A stretch of 64,000 bases of DNA, taken from the NCBI GenBank assembly GCA_025980475.1, contig JAICXL010000004.1, forward strand, positions 20,355 to 84,354, in the 5' to 3' direction. The first letter of the stretch is position 1, and the number at the start of each line of letters is the position of its first letter. Shown here piece by piece: positions 33,733 to 44,278 of this stretch. Under the pieces are notes generated by a model. The model saw only the letters and a program-made list of their open reading frames with translations. It did no database searches and had not been told where the DNA came from. The position numbers and the translations under genes were made by a program. The stretch comes from Nocardioidaceae bacterium. GTDB taxonomy: Bacteria > Actinomycetota > Actinomycetes > Propionibacteriales > Nocardioidaceae.

Positions 33733-34485
33733 TCAGCCGCGGGCCGAGGTGTCCTCGCCCTCACCGAGGATCGACTTCAACCTCTTGGGCGCTGGTGCCG
33801 CGCCGTCACCGGGCTGGCCGGCGGAGAGGTCGCCGCCGTTCTCGAGCGCCTCGAGCTGCTGGCTGAAGTAGCTCTTCAGCCGGGAGCGGTACTCCCGCTC
33901 GAAGGCACGCAGGTTCTCGATGTCCTGGTCGAGCTTCTCCTTCTCCTTGTCGAGGTTGCCGAAGAGCTCCTTGCGGCGGGCCTCGGTCTCGGAGTCGAGC
34001 ATCTGCGAGCGCGTGCGGGCGTCGGACTCCATCCGGTCGGAGCGCGACTTGCTCTCCGACTCCAGGCGCTCGGCCTTCGTGCGCGCGGCGCCCACGATCT
34101 TGTCGGCCTCGTCCTTGGCCTCGGCGACCAGCTGGTCGGCGTTGTGGGTGGCCATCTCGAGGAGCCGGGCCGCGGCGCTGGAGGCCTCTCCCACGGTGGT
34201 GACCTTGATCTCCTGCCGGGCGGGAGCCGCCGCGGGGGCCTGGGAGGCGGGTTCGGGTTCCGCGACCGGCGCCTTCTGCTCCACCGGTGCGGGAGCAGCC
34301 GCTCCGGCGCCTCCGTGCTGGGCGGCGGCCAGCTTGCTGCGCAGGTCGTTGTTCTCCGCCAGGAGCCGCTCGAGCTCGGACTCCACCTCGTCGAGGAACT
34401 GGTCGACCTCGCCCATGTCGTAGCCCTCGCGCAGCCGCACCGGCGTAAAGCGCTTGTTGCCCACATCCTCAGGCGTCAGCGGCAT
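33733..34485 (-). CDS. divIVA: DivIVA-family polar growth / cell division protein (Wag31-like)
   Basis: MPLTPEDVGNKRFTPVRLREGYDMGEVDQFLDEVESELERLLAEN followed by long coiled coil. Confidence 0.95.
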   Translation of the reverse strand: MPLTPEDVGNKRFTPVRLREGYDMGEVDQFLDEVESELERLLAENNDLRSKLAAAQHGGAGAAAPAPVEQKAPVAEPEPASQAPAAAPARQEIKVTTVGEASSAAARLLEMATHNADQLVAEAKDEADKIVGAARTKAERLESESKSRSDRMESDARTRSQMLDSETEARRKELFGNLDKEKEKLDQDIENLRAFEREYRSRLKSYFSQQLEALENGGDLSAGQPGDGAAPAPKRLKSILGEGEDTSARG

Positions 34486-34582
34486 GACCTCACCCAATCT
34501 CGGTCGGAAAGATTCGTCTGATGTGCGGGTTGAACAATAGCCCTTGCCCGGTCGGCCGTGCAGGGGCCCCGAGAGCGGTCGG

Positions 34583-34876
34583 TCAGATCCCGAAGACCGC
34601 CCGGTCGATGGCGAGCAGCACGTAGCAGATCAGCATCACCGCGAGGAAGCTGAGGTCCAGGGCCATCCCGCCCAGGCGCAGCGGCGGCAGGATCTTGCGC
34701 ATCGCCTTGATCGGCGGGTCCGTGGCGGTGTAGGCGGCCTCGAGCACGACCAGGACGGGCCCCTTGGGCGTCCACGAGCGGGCGAACACCTGGATCCAGT
34801 CGACCACGAACCGCACGAAGAGCAGCGCGATGAAGAACCAGAGGATGTAGTAGATCACGACGCCGGCGAGAGTCAC
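34583..34876 (-). CDS. YggT family membrane protein
   Basis: MTLAGVVIYYILWFFIALLFVRFVVDWIQVFA...TDPPIKAMRKILPPLRLGGMALDLSFLAVMLICYVLLAI. Confidence 0.93.
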   Translation of the reverse strand: MTLAGVVIYYILWFFIALLFVRFVVDWIQVFARSWTPKGPVLVVLEAAYTATDPPIKAMRKILPPLRLGGMALDLSFLAVMLICYVLLAIDRAVFGI

Positions 34877-34881
34877 GGGCG

Positions 34882-35361
34882 TCAGCTCTGGTTGAAGAAG
34901 CCACCCTCGGCGATGCGCTGCTTCTCCTCCGCACCGACGGTCACGTTGGGCGGGGACAGGAGGAACACCTTGTTGGTCACCCTCTCGATGGTGCCACGCA
35001 CGGAGAAGACCAGGCCCGCGGCGAAGTCGACGAGCCGCTTCGCGTCGGTGTCGTCCATCTCGGAGAGGTTCATGATCACCGGCACGCCGTCGCGGAAGTT
35101 CTCCCCCACGACGCGGGCCTCGTTGTAGGTGCGCGGGTGCAGGGTGGTGATCCGCGACATCGGCGCCACGGCCGGGGATGGCCTGCCGGCCCCCGGTGCG
35201 ACCGGGCGGCGGCGCTCGGAGAGGTTGGCGACGGGCCGCGTCTGCTCGACCTCGGCACGGCGTGCCGGCTCGTCGTAGTCGAGCTCGGCGTCGGCGTAGT
35301 CGCCGTCCACGTCCTCGAGCAGGCCGAGGTAGACGCCCATCTTCCGCATCGCGCCGCTCAT
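34882..35361 (-). CDS. sepF: Cell division protein SepF
   Basis: [22 protein letters not shown]...[70 protein letters not shown]. Confidence 0.96.
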   Translation of the reverse strand: MSGAMRKMGVYLGLLEDVDGDYADAELDYDEPARRAEVEQTRPVANLSERRRPVAPGAGRPSPAVAPMSRITTLHPRTYNEARVVGENFRDGVPVIMNLSEMDDTDAKRLVDFAAGLVFSVRGTIERVTNKVFLLSPPNVTVGAEEKQRIAEGGFFNQS

Positions 35362-35422
35362 GATGTCTCTTCCCCTGCTCGTCGTTGGGCTCTCATCGAG
35401 CACTCCTTCTCTGCTTCGGACA

Positions 35423-36118
35423 CTACTTGATAGGCGGCCTGGGACCGAGCACCGCCGAGCCGATCCGCACGTGTGTCGCGCCGCACTGGATCGCCTGCTC
35501 CAGGTCGCCGCTCATGCCGGCCGACAGCCAGGTGGCCGCGGGATCCAGGGACCGCACGTCTGCGGCCACTCCGGCGAGCCGTTCGAACGCTGGCAGGGGT
35601 GGTCGGCCCAGGGGCGCCACCGCCATCACCCCTCGCAGGGCCAGCCCGGGGGTGGCGAGCACCTGCTCGGCCAGCGGCAGGACGTCGGCCACGGCCGCAC
35701 CCGCGCGGCCGGGGGCATCGTCCAGGCTGACCTGGACCAGACAGTCGAGCGGGTGGCCCCGCTCGTCAGCGCCCCGCTCGAGCCCCCGCAGCACCTTCGC
35801 ACGATCGACCGACTCGACCACGTCGCTGTAGCGCGCCACCGCCGCGGCCTTGTTGCTCTGCAAGGTGCCGATGAAGTGCCAGGTCAGGGAGAGGTCGGCG
35901 CACTCGGCGGCCTTGGCCTCGGCCTCCTGGTGGCGGTTCTCGCCGACGTGCTCGACCCCGAGGTCGGCGAGCAGCCGCACGTCGGAGGCGGGGAAGAACT
36001 TGGTGACCACCACCAGGGTCACCGACTCGGGCCGCCGGCCGACCCCCGCGCAGGCCGTCGCGATCCGCTCCCGGACCACCGCGAGGTTCGCTGCCAGCTG
36101 CTGGCGCCGCTGCGTCAC
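35423..36118 (-). CDS. YggS-family pyridoxal phosphate homeostasis protein
   Basis: [73 protein letters not shown]. Confidence 0.95.
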   Translation of the reverse strand: MTQRRQQLAANLAVVRERIATACAGVGRRPESVTLVVVTKFFPASDVRLLADLGVEHVGENRHQEAEAKAAECADLSLTWHFIGTLQSNKAAAVARYSDVVESVDRAKVLRGLERGADERGHPLDCLVQVSLDDAPGRAGAAVADVLPLAEQVLATPGLALRGVMAVAPLGRPPLPAFERLAGVAADVRSLDPAATWLSAGMSGDLEQAIQCGATHVRIGSAVLGPRPPIK

Positions 36119-36837
36119 CGGACCCCCGACCTGATCCGGACCAGGCCCGCCTGCCGACCCGCACGAGCGCCGTCGCGGCGGTGGGAGTAGAGGTCCGCCG
36201 ACTCACGGGTGCACCGCGAGGCGTCCACGACCTGAACACCGGCGGCGGTCAGTTGCGCCTGCACCCCCGCCCCCAGGTCGAGCGACGGCGTCCCCCACGA
36301 CGACGTGGCCGCCGCCTCCGGGACCCGGGCGCTGACCTCCGTGCGCATCCCCTCGGGCACCTCGTAACAGGCCCCGCAGACGTGGGGCCCGATCCACCCG
36401 GTGATGTCCCGGGCGCCCAGCTCGCGCATCCGGGCCACCGCGGCCGGGACCACCCCCGAAGCCAGGCCCTTCCGCCCGGCGTGGGCGGCTCCCACCACCC
36501 CGGTCGCCGGGTCGGCCAGGAGCACCGGCACGCAGTCGGCAGCGCGCACCATCAGCACCAGGTCGGCACGATCGGTCACCACCGCGTCGCAGTCAGGACG
36601 GGCTCCCGCGGGGTCGGCGAGCACGACCTCGCTGCCGTGCACCTGGTGCAGGTCCGCGAGCCCGGCACCGGGTGCGAAGTCGGCGAGCACGATCCGGAGG
36701 TTCTCGGCACGCGCGTCGGGGTCGTCGGCGCCCTCGAGGGCGAGGTTCAGCGAGTCGAAGGGCGCGCCGCTGACCCCGTCGTACCTGTCCGTGAAGGCCA
36801 GGTCGACGGGGCCGAGCGAGAAGCGGTTGGCATACAC
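36115..36837 (-). CDS. pgeF: Polyphenol oxidase / purine nucleoside phosphorylase family protein (YfiH/PgeF)
   Basis: FTDRYDGVSGAPFDSLNLA...DLHQVHGSEVV...VMVRAADCVPVLLADPATGVVGAAHAGRKGLASGVV...GWIGPHVCGACYEV. Confidence 0.93.
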   Translation of the reverse strand: MYANRFSLGPVDLAFTDRYDGVSGAPFDSLNLALEGADDPDARAENLRIVLADFAPGAGLADLHQVHGSEVVLADPAGARPDCDAVVTDRADLVLMVRAADCVPVLLADPATGVVGAAHAGRKGLASGVVPAAVARMRELGARDITGWIGPHVCGACYEVPEGMRTEVSARVPEAAATSSWGTPSLDLGAGVQAQLTAAGVQVVDASRCTRESADLYSHRRDGARAGRQAGLVRIRSGVR

Positions 36838-36847
36838 CCGGCGGCGG

Positions 36848-38077
36848 CTACTTCAGGAAGTCGGGCACGTCGAGCTCGTCGTCGAAGTCGACCTGGCGCG
36901 GCTGTCGTGGGGGCTGCGCCTGATGACCCACCTGCTGGCCCGCCGGCTGGGTCCCCGGTTGACCCGACTGGCGGTTGGCCTGCGCGCCCACGGTGACCGG
37001 CTCCCGCGCCGGCGACTCGGCCTTCCGCTGCTCGGCCAGCTCCCTGGCGGCCGCGCGCGTCTGGTCCTGGGTCTGTGCCGGCTGGGCAGGCGTACGGCGC
37101 AGCACCGTCCCCTCGTCGCGCCGCTTCGGCCGGCCGCCCTCGAAGCCCGCCGCGATCACGGTGACCCGGACCTCGTCGCCGAGGGCGTCGTCGATGGTGG
37201 CGCCGAAGATGATGTTCGCCTCCGCGTGCACGGCCTCCGAGACCATCGCGGCGGCCTCGTTGATCTCGAACAGGCCGAGGTCGGAGCCACCGGCGATCGA
37301 GAGGAGCACGCCCTGGGCACCGTCGATGGACTCCTCGAGCAGCGGGCTGGACACGGCCAGCTCGGCCGCCTCGACGGCGCGGTTCTCGCCCCGCGCGGAG
37401 CCGATGCCCATCAGCGCCGAGCCCGCGTTGGACATCACCGACTTGACGTCGGCGAAGTCGAGGTTGATCAGGCCGGGGGTCGTGATCAGGTCGGTGATCC
37501 CGCTGACGCCCTGCAGGAGCACCTGGTCGGCCTGCTTGAAGGCGTCGAGCATCGAGACGCTGCGGTCCGAGATCGACAGCAGCTTGTCGTTGGGGATGAC
37601 GATGAGGGTGTCGACCTCCTCCCGCAGCATCGAGATGCCCTCCTCCGCGGAGTTCGCGCGCCGGCGACCCTCGAAGGAGAACGGCCGGGTGACCACGCCG
37701 ATGGTCAGCGCCCCCAGGGAGCGGGCGATCTTGGCGACGACCGGCGCACCGCCGGTGCCGGTGCCACCACCCTCGCCTGCGGTCACGAAGACCATGTCGG
37801 CGCCCTTGAGCACCTCTTCGATCTCGTCGGAGTGGTCCTCGGCGGCCCGGCAGCCGACGTCGGGGTTGGCGCCGGCGCCGAGGCCGCGCGTGAGCTCGCG
37901 CCCGATGTCGAGCTTGACGTCGGCGTCACTCATCAGGAGCGCCTGGGCGTCGGTGTTGATCGCGATGAACTCGACGCCCTTCAGGCCGACCTCGATCATC
38001 CGGTTGACGGCGTTGACGCCGCCTCCACCGATGCCCACGACCTTGATGACCGCGAGGTAGTTCTGTGGTGCTGCCAC
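36848..38077 (-). CDS. ftsZ: Cell division protein FtsZ
   Basis: [47 protein letters not shown]...[22 protein letters not shown]...; C-terminal peptide [15 protein letters not shown]. Confidence 0.98.
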   Translation of the reverse strand: MAAPQNYLAVIKVVGIGGGGVNAVNRMIEVGLKGVEFIAINTDAQALLMSDADVKLDIGRELTRGLGAGANPDVGCRAAEDHSDEIEEVLKGADMVFVTAGEGGGTGTGGAPVVAKIARSLGALTIGVVTRPFSFEGRRRANSAEEGISMLREEVDTLIVIPNDKLLSISDRSVSMLDAFKQADQVLLQGVSGITDLITTPGLINLDFADVKSVMSNAGSALMGIGSARGENRAVEAAELAVSSPLLEESIDGAQGVLLSIAGGSDLGLFEINEAAAMVSEAVHAEANIIFGATIDDALGDEVRVTVIAAGFEGGRPKRRDEGTVLRRTPAQPAQTQDQTRAAARELAEQRKAESPAREPVTVGAQANRQSGQPGTQPAGQQVGHQAQPPRQPRQVDFDDELDVPDFLK

Positions 38078-38139
38078 GGCGGGTACCTCTCGCTGCGTTG
38101 ATAACGGGTTTGACTTGCGGCGGACCCCATCGGCCGAGA

Positions 38140-38182
38140 ACTCTAACCCTGAAGTAGAGGGTTAATGTTATGTCAACCTGAG
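38140..38182 (-). promoter_or_regulatory. AT-rich palindromic element / candidate promoter upstream of ftsZ
   Basis: Minus strand CAGGTTGACATAACATTAACCCTCTACTTCAGGGTTAGAGTTC: perfect inverted repeat AACCCT-N7-AGGGTT (38145-38163) next to TTGACA (38171-38176). Confidence 0.55.
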
Positions 38183-38260
38183 GTCGTGAGAACAAGGTAG
38201 GCAAGCCCGGTGCCGGATCGGCGACGACACGCCACGTGCCGCCGAAATCGACGAAGAAGC

Positions 38261-39004
38261 TCAGCGAGCGGTCGGCCGCGCGGGCACGCTGACGTCAATC
38301 ATCTGCAGGTGCCGCTTGGGCAGCATCACTGCGAGCACCTCGGCCTTCTCCGCCGACTGCTCGGCGCTCCCCCAGACCACGCTGCGCCCGTCCTTCAGGC
38401 GCAGCTCGATCTGGTCGACGGTCGCGACGTGGATGAAGTCCACCCGCCGCTGCACAGAGCGGGGCAGGGAAGCGGCGACCTTTCCCGCCTCGGCCAGCGC
38501 GTCGGTGTGCACCCGGGCGGTGCTCTCGACCATCGGCAGTCCGCGCGGGCGCTTGCGGAAGTGTCCGAAGGTGGCACCGGCGCGGTCGAGGGCCTGCAGC
38601 CGGTTGCCCCGGTCGAGGACCGCCACCGGCACCCGCTCGGTGACGGCGATGCGGATGGCGTGCGGCCAGCTGCGCGAGACATCGACCGCGCGGACGGCGG
38701 GGATCGCGGCGACGCGCGCCTTCACGGCGCCCAGGTCCACGCGCGCCAGCGGGACGCCGCTCGGGACGCGGGCCGCGGCCACCACGCGCGCCCGGGAGAC
38801 GCGTGACAGTCCCGTCACGTCCACCTGCCGGGCAGCAAGCCACGAGGAGAAGAAGACGGCGTAGACGCAGGTCGCGGCGACCGCGAGCACCAGCACCACG
38901 ACCAGCAACGGGCGGCTGCGGCGCAGTCGCTGCGCACGTCGGCGGCGGCGAAAGTCCCTGCGGACCAGCATCACGGTGTCCTCGTCGTCCTCCACGGTGG
39001 TCAC
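38261..39004 (-). CDS. ftsQ: Cell division protein FtsQ
   Basis: Single TM then POTRA-like VDVTGLSRVSRARVVAAARVPSGVPLARVDLGAVKARVAAIPAVRAVDVSRSWPHAIRIAVTERVPVAVLDRG; position between murC and ftsZ. Confidence 0.93.
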   Translation of the reverse strand: MTTVEDDEDTVMLVRRDFRRRRRAQRLRRSRPLLVVVLVLAVAATCVYAVFFSSWLAARQVDVTGLSRVSRARVVAAARVPSGVPLARVDLGAVKARVAAIPAVRAVDVSRSWPHAIRIAVTERVPVAVLDRGNRLQALDRAGATFGHFRKRPRGLPMVESTARVHTDALAEAGKVAASLPRSVQRRVDFIHVATVDQIELRLKDGRSVVWGSAEQSAEKAEVLAVMLPKRHLQMIDVSVPARPTAR

Positions 39005-40431
39005 CCGCCGCCTCCTTCCTGCCGTTGGCGCAGGGCGTCGAGCACCTCTGCGCCCAGCAGCGTGACGTCCCCGGCCCCGAGCGTGAGCACCACGTCACCC
39101 GGCCGGGCTCGGGCGACCAGGTGCGCGGCCGTCCTCGGCCACGACGGCTCGAAGACCACCTGACCGGACGGCAGTGGCACGGCGTCGGCCACCAGGGCAC
39201 CGGTGACGTCGGGCGCGGGCTCCTCGCGAGCGACGTAGACGTCCATCACGACGACCTCGTCGGCAGCGCCGAGCGCCTGGCCCATCTCGGTGCCGAAGAT
39301 GCGGGTCCTGGAGACCAGGTGCGGCTGGAAGGCCACGATCACGCGTCCCTCCCCCGCCACCGAGCGGGCCGCCTCCAGATCACCGGCGATCTCCCGCGGG
39401 TGGTGGGCGTAGCTGTCGTAGACGCGCACTCCGGCGGCCTCCCCCTTCGACTCCATCCGGCGACGGGTGCCGGTGTAGGCACCCAGACCGTCCGCGAGCC
39501 GGTCGAAGGCGAAGCCGAGGCGCAGACCGCATCCGAGGGCCACCATCGCGTCGAGCACGTAGTGCCGACCGGGCTGGCGCAGGCCGACGGTGCCCAGCGG
39601 CCGGCCGCGGTCCACCACGGCGAACGTCGAGCGGCCGCCGACCAGGCGCACGTCCTCGGCGCGCAGGTCCGCGGCGGCCGACTCCCCCACCGTGACGACC
39701 GCGAGGCCGCGCTGCACGGCAGTGGCCGCGAGCGCGGCCGCTCCCGGGTCGTCGACGCAGGCGACCAGGAAGCCGTCGGGGTGGACCCGATCGAGGAACG
39801 CGTCGAACGCGGCGCGGTAGGCCGCCTCGGTCCCGTAGTTGTCGAGGTGGTCGGCCTCCACGTTCGTGACCAGGGCGGCGTCGGGCGAGTAGACGAGGAA
39901 GGCGCCGTCGCTCTCGTCCGCCTCGGCGACGAAGAGCTCGCCACTGCCGTCGTGGGCGTTGGCGCCGGAGGCGTTGAGCTCGCCCCCGATCGCGAACGAG
40001 GGGTCGGCCCCGCAGTGCTGCAGGGCCACCGTCAGCATCGAGGTGGTCGTCGTCTTGCCATGGGTGCCGGCCACCGCGAGCACCCGGCGGCCCTGCATCA
40101 CCGACCACAGCGCCGCCGACCGCGGCAGCAGGCGCAGGCCGAGCCGGACCGCCTCGACGACCTCCGGGTTGTCCTCGTGCACGGCGGTGGAGACCACCAC
40201 GGTGTCGGCGCCGTGGACCTGCTCCGCAGCGTGCCCGACGAAGCAGGTCGCGCCGAGCGCTCGCAGCGCGGCCAGGGCAGCTGAGTCCTTCGCGTCGCTG
40301 CCGGAGACGGGCACGCCCCGGGCGAGCATGATCCGGGCGATGCCGGAGAGCCCGGCTCCCCCGATGCCCACGAAGTGGACGCGGCCCAGCTGCTCCGCGA
40401 GCAGCAGCTCCTCGGGCACGGGCACCTTCAC
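39001..40431 (-). CDS. murC: UDP-N-acetylmuramate--L-alanine ligase
   Basis: VKVPVPEELLLAEQLGRVHFVGIGGAGLSGIARIMLARGVPVSGSDAKDS...VAGTHGKTTTTSMLTVAL...YAHHPREIAGDL. Confidence 0.97.
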   Translation of the reverse strand: MKVPVPEELLLAEQLGRVHFVGIGGAGLSGIARIMLARGVPVSGSDAKDSAALAALRALGATCFVGHAAEQVHGADTVVVSTAVHEDNPEVVEAVRLGLRLLPRSAALWSVMQGRRVLAVAGTHGKTTTTSMLTVALQHCGADPSFAIGGELNASGANAHDGSGELFVAEADESDGAFLVYSPDAALVTNVEADHLDNYGTEAAYRAAFDAFLDRVHPDGFLVACVDDPGAAALAATAVQRGLAVVTVGESAAADLRAEDVRLVGGRSTFAVVDRGRPLGTVGLRQPGRHYVLDAMVALGCGLRLGFAFDRLADGLGAYTGTRRRMESKGEAAGVRVYDSYAHHPREIAGDLEAARSVAGEGRVIVAFQPHLVSRTRIFGTEMGQALGAADEVVVMDVYVAREEPAPDVTGALVADAVPLPSGQVVFEPSWPRTAAHLVARARPGDVVLTLGAGDVTLLGAEVLDALRQRQEGGGG

Positions 40432-41531
40432 CGGGTCGCCCCTCTGCGCGCCTCTCGGGGCGCCGCCAGCACCATGGCCGCGAGCTTCTCGTCGGCGTCG
40501 AGCGACATGACCGCCGCCGCGGCCCGGGACATCGCCGCCAGCCGGTCGGGTTCGTGCAGCAACGCGGGGACGTGCACGCGGACCCAGTCCGGGGTCAGCT
40601 CGGCATCGCCGACGAGCAGGCCGCCACCGGCGTCGACGACGGGCCGGGCGTTGAGGGCCTGCTCCCCGTTGCCGTGCGGCAGCGGGACGAAGATCGCAGG
40701 CAGGCCGACGCCGGACACCTCCGTGACGGTGTTGCTGCCCGCCCGGCACAGCACGACGTCGGCTGCGGCGTAGGCGAGGTCCATCCGGTCCACGAACGGC
40801 ACCACGACGTACGGCGGCCACCCCGGCTCTCGCTGCGGCGAGGCATCCCCGGCGGGGCCCACGATGTGGAGGACCTGGACCCCTGCGTCGGCGAACGCGC
40901 TCGCGACGGCGGCGACGGACTGGTTGAGCCGCCGGGCCCCCTGCGATCCGCCGGTGACCAGCAGGACCGGCAGATCGGGCTCGAGCCCGAACGACGCACG
41001 CGCCTCGGTGCGCAGGGCCGCGCGGTCGAGGGTGGCGATCAGCCGACGCACCGGCAGGCCGATGCAGCGCGCGTGCGGCAACCGGGTGCCGGGGAAGCTG
41101 GTGGCGACGTGCCTGGTGAGCCGGGCGCCGAGCCTGTTGGCGATGCCGGCCAGGGCGTTGCCTTCGTGCACGACCAGGGGCAGCCCGCGATGACGGGCCG
41201 CGAGGTAGGCGGGCACCGAGACGTAGCCGCCGAAGCCCACCACCACGTCGGGGTGCACCCGGTCGAGCACCGCCAAGGTGGCGTTGAACGCCCCGGCGAG
41301 CCGACCCGGGGTGCGCAGCAGGTCCGCTCCGGGGCGGCGCGGGAGCGGCACCGGCGGCACCAGCTCGAGCGGGTAGCCGGCCGCCGGCACGACCCGGGTC
41401 TCGAGCCCGCGGGCGGTGCCCAGCGCGGTCACCTCGACGTCGGCCTGCAGCCGCCGCAGTGCATCGGCCGTGGCCAGGAGCGGTGAGGTGTGTCCGGCGG
41501 AGCCTCCCCCGGCGAGCAGCACCCGGGTCAT
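40428..41531 (-). CDS. murG: UDP-N-acetylglucosamine--N-acetylmuramyl-(pentapeptide) pyrophosphoryl-undecaprenol N-acetylglucosamine transferase
   Basis: MTRVLLAGGGSAGHTSPLLATADAL...VVGFGGYVSVPAYLAARHRGLPLVVHEGNALAGIANRLGAR...VTGGSQGARRLNQS...CRAGSNTVTEVSGVGLPAIFVPLPHGNGEQALNA. Confidence 0.97.
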   Translation of the reverse strand: MTRVLLAGGGSAGHTSPLLATADALRRLQADVEVTALGTARGLETRVVPAAGYPLELVPPVPLPRRPGADLLRTPGRLAGAFNATLAVLDRVHPDVVVGFGGYVSVPAYLAARHRGLPLVVHEGNALAGIANRLGARLTRHVATSFPGTRLPHARCIGLPVRRLIATLDRAALRTEARASFGLEPDLPVLLVTGGSQGARRLNQSVAAVASAFADAGVQVLHIVGPAGDASPQREPGWPPYVVVPFVDRMDLAYAAADVVLCRAGSNTVTEVSGVGLPAIFVPLPHGNGEQALNARPVVDAGGGLLVGDAELTPDWVRVHVPALLHEPDRLAAMSRAAAAVMSLDADEKLAAMVLAAPREARRGATR

Positions 41532-42790
41532 CGACCCCGTCCCGGCCGCGCGTTGACACCCGTGGCCCGGCCACGGCGCTTGTCACGCAGGGCAGCAGCA
41601 GCGGCCGGCTCCGAGCGGGCGAAGCCGATCAGCAGGCCGAGCGCGACCAGCTCGGGCACGAGGGAGGAGCCGCCGTAGGAGACCAGCGGCAGCGGGATGC
41701 CGATGACCGGGAGCAGTGCGAGCACCATCCCGATGTTGATCACGACGTGGGCCATCAACCAGATGATGACTCCCGCGGAGGTGTAGCGCACGAAGAGGTC
41801 CTCGGTGGTCATCGCCACCCGGAGGCCGGCCCAGGCGATCGCCAGGAAGAGGGCGAGCACCAGCAGGGTCCCGACCAGGCCGAGCTCCTCGCCGAGGACG
41901 GCGTAGATGAAGTCGGTGTGGGCCTCGGGCAGGTTGCCCCACTTCTGCTGGCTGGCGCCGATGCCCTTGCCGAGGATGCCGCCGCTGGCCATCCCGAGGA
42001 GCCCGTGGGCAGCCTGCCACCCCGAGCCCTGGAAGTCCTTGAACGGGTTGACGAACGAGGTGATCCGGGTGAGCCGCTCAGGGCTGCTGGCGGCCAGGAA
42101 GAGGGCCGCGACGCTGACCACGCTCACTGCCGCCACGAAGAGCCGGGCCGGGACGCCGACCACCCAGAAGAGACCGAGCGCGATGGCGAAGATGACCAGC
42201 GCGGTGCCGAGGTCGCCGCCGAGCAGGACGAGACCGGCGACCAGGCCCAGGACCGGCACGACCGGCACGAAGAGGTGGCGCCACGAGTCGAGCAGCTGGT
42301 CCTTGCGGGCGTAGACGTCAGCGCACCACAGCACGATCGCGAACTTCGCCACCTCCGAGGGCTGGATCTGGAAGGGACCCAGTGCGAGCCAGTTCTGGTT
42401 GCCGTTGACCTGCACGCCCAGCCCCGGGACCTGGGTGAGGGCGAGCATGACGACCGACAGCACCAGGACCGGCCAGGACCCGACCCGGACCAGCCGCTGG
42501 GGCAGTCGGGTGGCGAGCCAGGCCAGGGGGACCGCGATGGCCACCCAGATCGCCTGCTTGGTGGCCCAGTAGTAGCTGCTGCCGTGGCTCTGGTAGGCCT
42601 CGACGCTGGAGGCACTGAGCACCATGATCAGCCCGATGGCGAGCAGCAGCGCGCAGGCGCCGAGCAGCACATAGTAGGGCGTCAGCGGGCGCTCGAGGGT
42701 GCGACGGGCCGAGCCGATCCAGGCGGTGAACCCGGCGGTGGCGGCCCGGGGGGCCGTATCGCGGGAGCGTGTCCCGGTGGTGACGCTCAC
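41528..42790 (-). CDS. ftsW: Peptidoglycan glycosyltransferase FtsW (SEDS family)
   Basis: YQSHGSSYYWATKQAIWVAIAVPLAWLATRLP...GNQNWLALGPFQIQPSEVAKFAIVLWCADV...PEAHTDFIYAVLGEELGLVGTLLVL...GIPLPLVSYGGSSLVPELVALGLLIGFAR. Confidence 0.96.
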   Translation of the reverse strand: MSVTTGTRSRDTAPRAATAGFTAWIGSARRTLERPLTPYYVLLGACALLLAIGLIMVLSASSVEAYQSHGSSYYWATKQAIWVAIAVPLAWLATRLPQRLVRVGSWPVLVLSVVMLALTQVPGLGVQVNGNQNWLALGPFQIQPSEVAKFAIVLWCADVYARKDQLLDSWRHLFVPVVPVLGLVAGLVLLGGDLGTALVIFAIALGLFWVVGVPARLFVAAVSVVSVAALFLAASSPERLTRITSFVNPFKDFQGSGWQAAHGLLGMASGGILGKGIGASQQKWGNLPEAHTDFIYAVLGEELGLVGTLLVLALFLAIAWAGLRVAMTTEDLFVRYTSAGVIIWLMAHVVINIGMVLALLPVIGIPLPLVSYGGSSLVPELVALGLLIGFARSEPAAAAALRDKRRGRATGVNARPGRGR

Positions 42791-42817
42791 GGACCCTCCT
42801 GGGGCTCTCCTGGCCGG

Positions 42818-44278
42818 CTACTCCTCGTGCTTCCGCCGCATCCGGTGCACCGCCTCGGCGAAGGCGTCGCCGCGGGCCCCGTAGTTGGCGAACATGTCCA
42901 TGGATGCGCAGCCCGGGGCGAGCAGCACCGTGTCTCCCGGCCGGGCCAGCTGGGCCGCCCCGGCCACCACGCGGTCCATCGGACCTGTTGCTCCACCAGT
43001 CTCGCCGTCGTCGATCTCGATCACCGGCACATCGGGGGCGTGTCGCGAAAGGGCGGCCCGGATCACGTCTGCGTCCCGGCCGATCAGCACCACACCGCGC
43101 AGCCGGCCGCGCACCGCCCGCACCAGCTCGTCGAAGCTCGCGCCCTTGGCGAGCCCCCCGGCCACCCACACGACGGGGTCGTAGCCGGTCAGCGAGGCCT
43201 GGGCCGCGTGCGGGTTGGTCGCCTTGGAGTCGTCGACCCAGCGGACGCCGTCGACCACGGCGACCTCGGCGATGCGATGCCCGTCGGGGTGGAAGCCGCG
43301 GAGCGCCTGCCGGACGGCGACCGGTGGTACGCCGTGGGAGCGCGCCAGCGCAGCGGCCGCGAGGGCGTTGGCCACGAAGTGCGGCGCCGGACTGGCCAGG
43401 TCGGACAGCGTGCACAGCTCGGCGGCGGTGGTCTGGCGGTCCTCGATGAAGGCACGGTCGGCAAGGACCTCCTCGACCAGGCCGACCATGCCCACCGCCG
43501 GCGTGCCGAGGGTGAACCCGACCGCGCGGGCCCCCTCGATGACGTCCGCGTCGCGGACCAGCTGCTCGGTGGCCGGGTCGGCCACGTTGTAGACGCAGGC
43601 ACGCTCGACGCCTGAGTAGATGCGGCCCTTGTCGGCGGCGTAGTCGGCCATGGAGGAGTACCAGTCCAGGTGGTCCTCGGCGACGTTGAGCACAGCCGCC
43701 GACTCCGCCTGCATCGAGTCGGTGTAGTGCAGCTGGAAGCTCGACAGCTCGACGGCGAGGACGTCGTAGGGCTCAGGGTCCATCACCGCCTCGACGATCG
43801 GCAGCCCGACGTTGCCGCAGGCCACCGTGCGGAGGCCGGCTGCGCGGAGCATCGCCTCGAGCATCTGCACGGTCGTGGTCTTGCCGTTGGTTCCGGTGAC
43901 CGCCAGCCACGGTGCTGGCCGCTCGGGATCGCGCAACCGCCAGGCGAGCTCGACCTCTCCCCACAGCGGGATGCCCCGCGCCCGGGCCTGCGCCAGCAGG
44001 GGGGCATCCGGTGGCCACCCGGGGGACGTGATCACGACGTCGACGTCGTCGGGGAGCACGGCGGTGGCTCCTTCGCCGAGCCGGACCGTGGCTCCGAGGA
44101 TCTCCAGCAGGGTGGCCTGCTCGGCACGCTTGCCGGCGTCGGACTCATCGAGCGCGGTGACCTGGGCACCGAGGTGGGTCAGGTTGTCCGCGGCCGCGAA
44201 GCCGGAGACGCCGAAGCCCGCGACGACCGCGCGCACGTGTTCCCACGAGTCCCGCCTGCCGAGGGCGTCGAGCGACAT
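42818..44278 (-). CDS. murD: UDP-N-acetylmuramoylalanine--D-glutamate ligase
   Basis: [46 protein letters not shown]...VTGTNGKTTTVQMLEAML...NVAEDHLDWYSSMADYAADKGRI; internal start in ORF 42818..45589. Confidence 0.96.
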   Translation of the reverse strand: MSLDALGRRDSWEHVRAVVAGFGVSGFAAADNLTHLGAQVTALDESDAGKRAEQATLLEILGATVRLGEGATAVLPDDVDVVITSPGWPPDAPLLAQARARGIPLWGEVELAWRLRDPERPAPWLAVTGTNGKTTTVQMLEAMLRAAGLRTVACGNVGLPIVEAVMDPEPYDVLAVELSSFQLHYTDSMQAESAAVLNVAEDHLDWYSSMADYAADKGRIYSGVERACVYNVADPATEQLVRDADVIEGARAVGFTLGTPAVGMVGLVEEVLADRAFIEDRQTTAAELCTLSDLASPAPHFVANALAAAALARSHGVPPVAVRQALRGFHPDGHRIAEVAVVDGVRWVDDSKATNPHAAQASLTGYDPVVWVAGGLAKGASFDELVRAVRGRLRGVVLIGRDADVIRAALSRHAPDVPVIEIDDGETGGATGPMDRVVAGAAQLARPGDTVLLAPGCASMDMFANYGARGDAFAEAVHRMRRKHEE

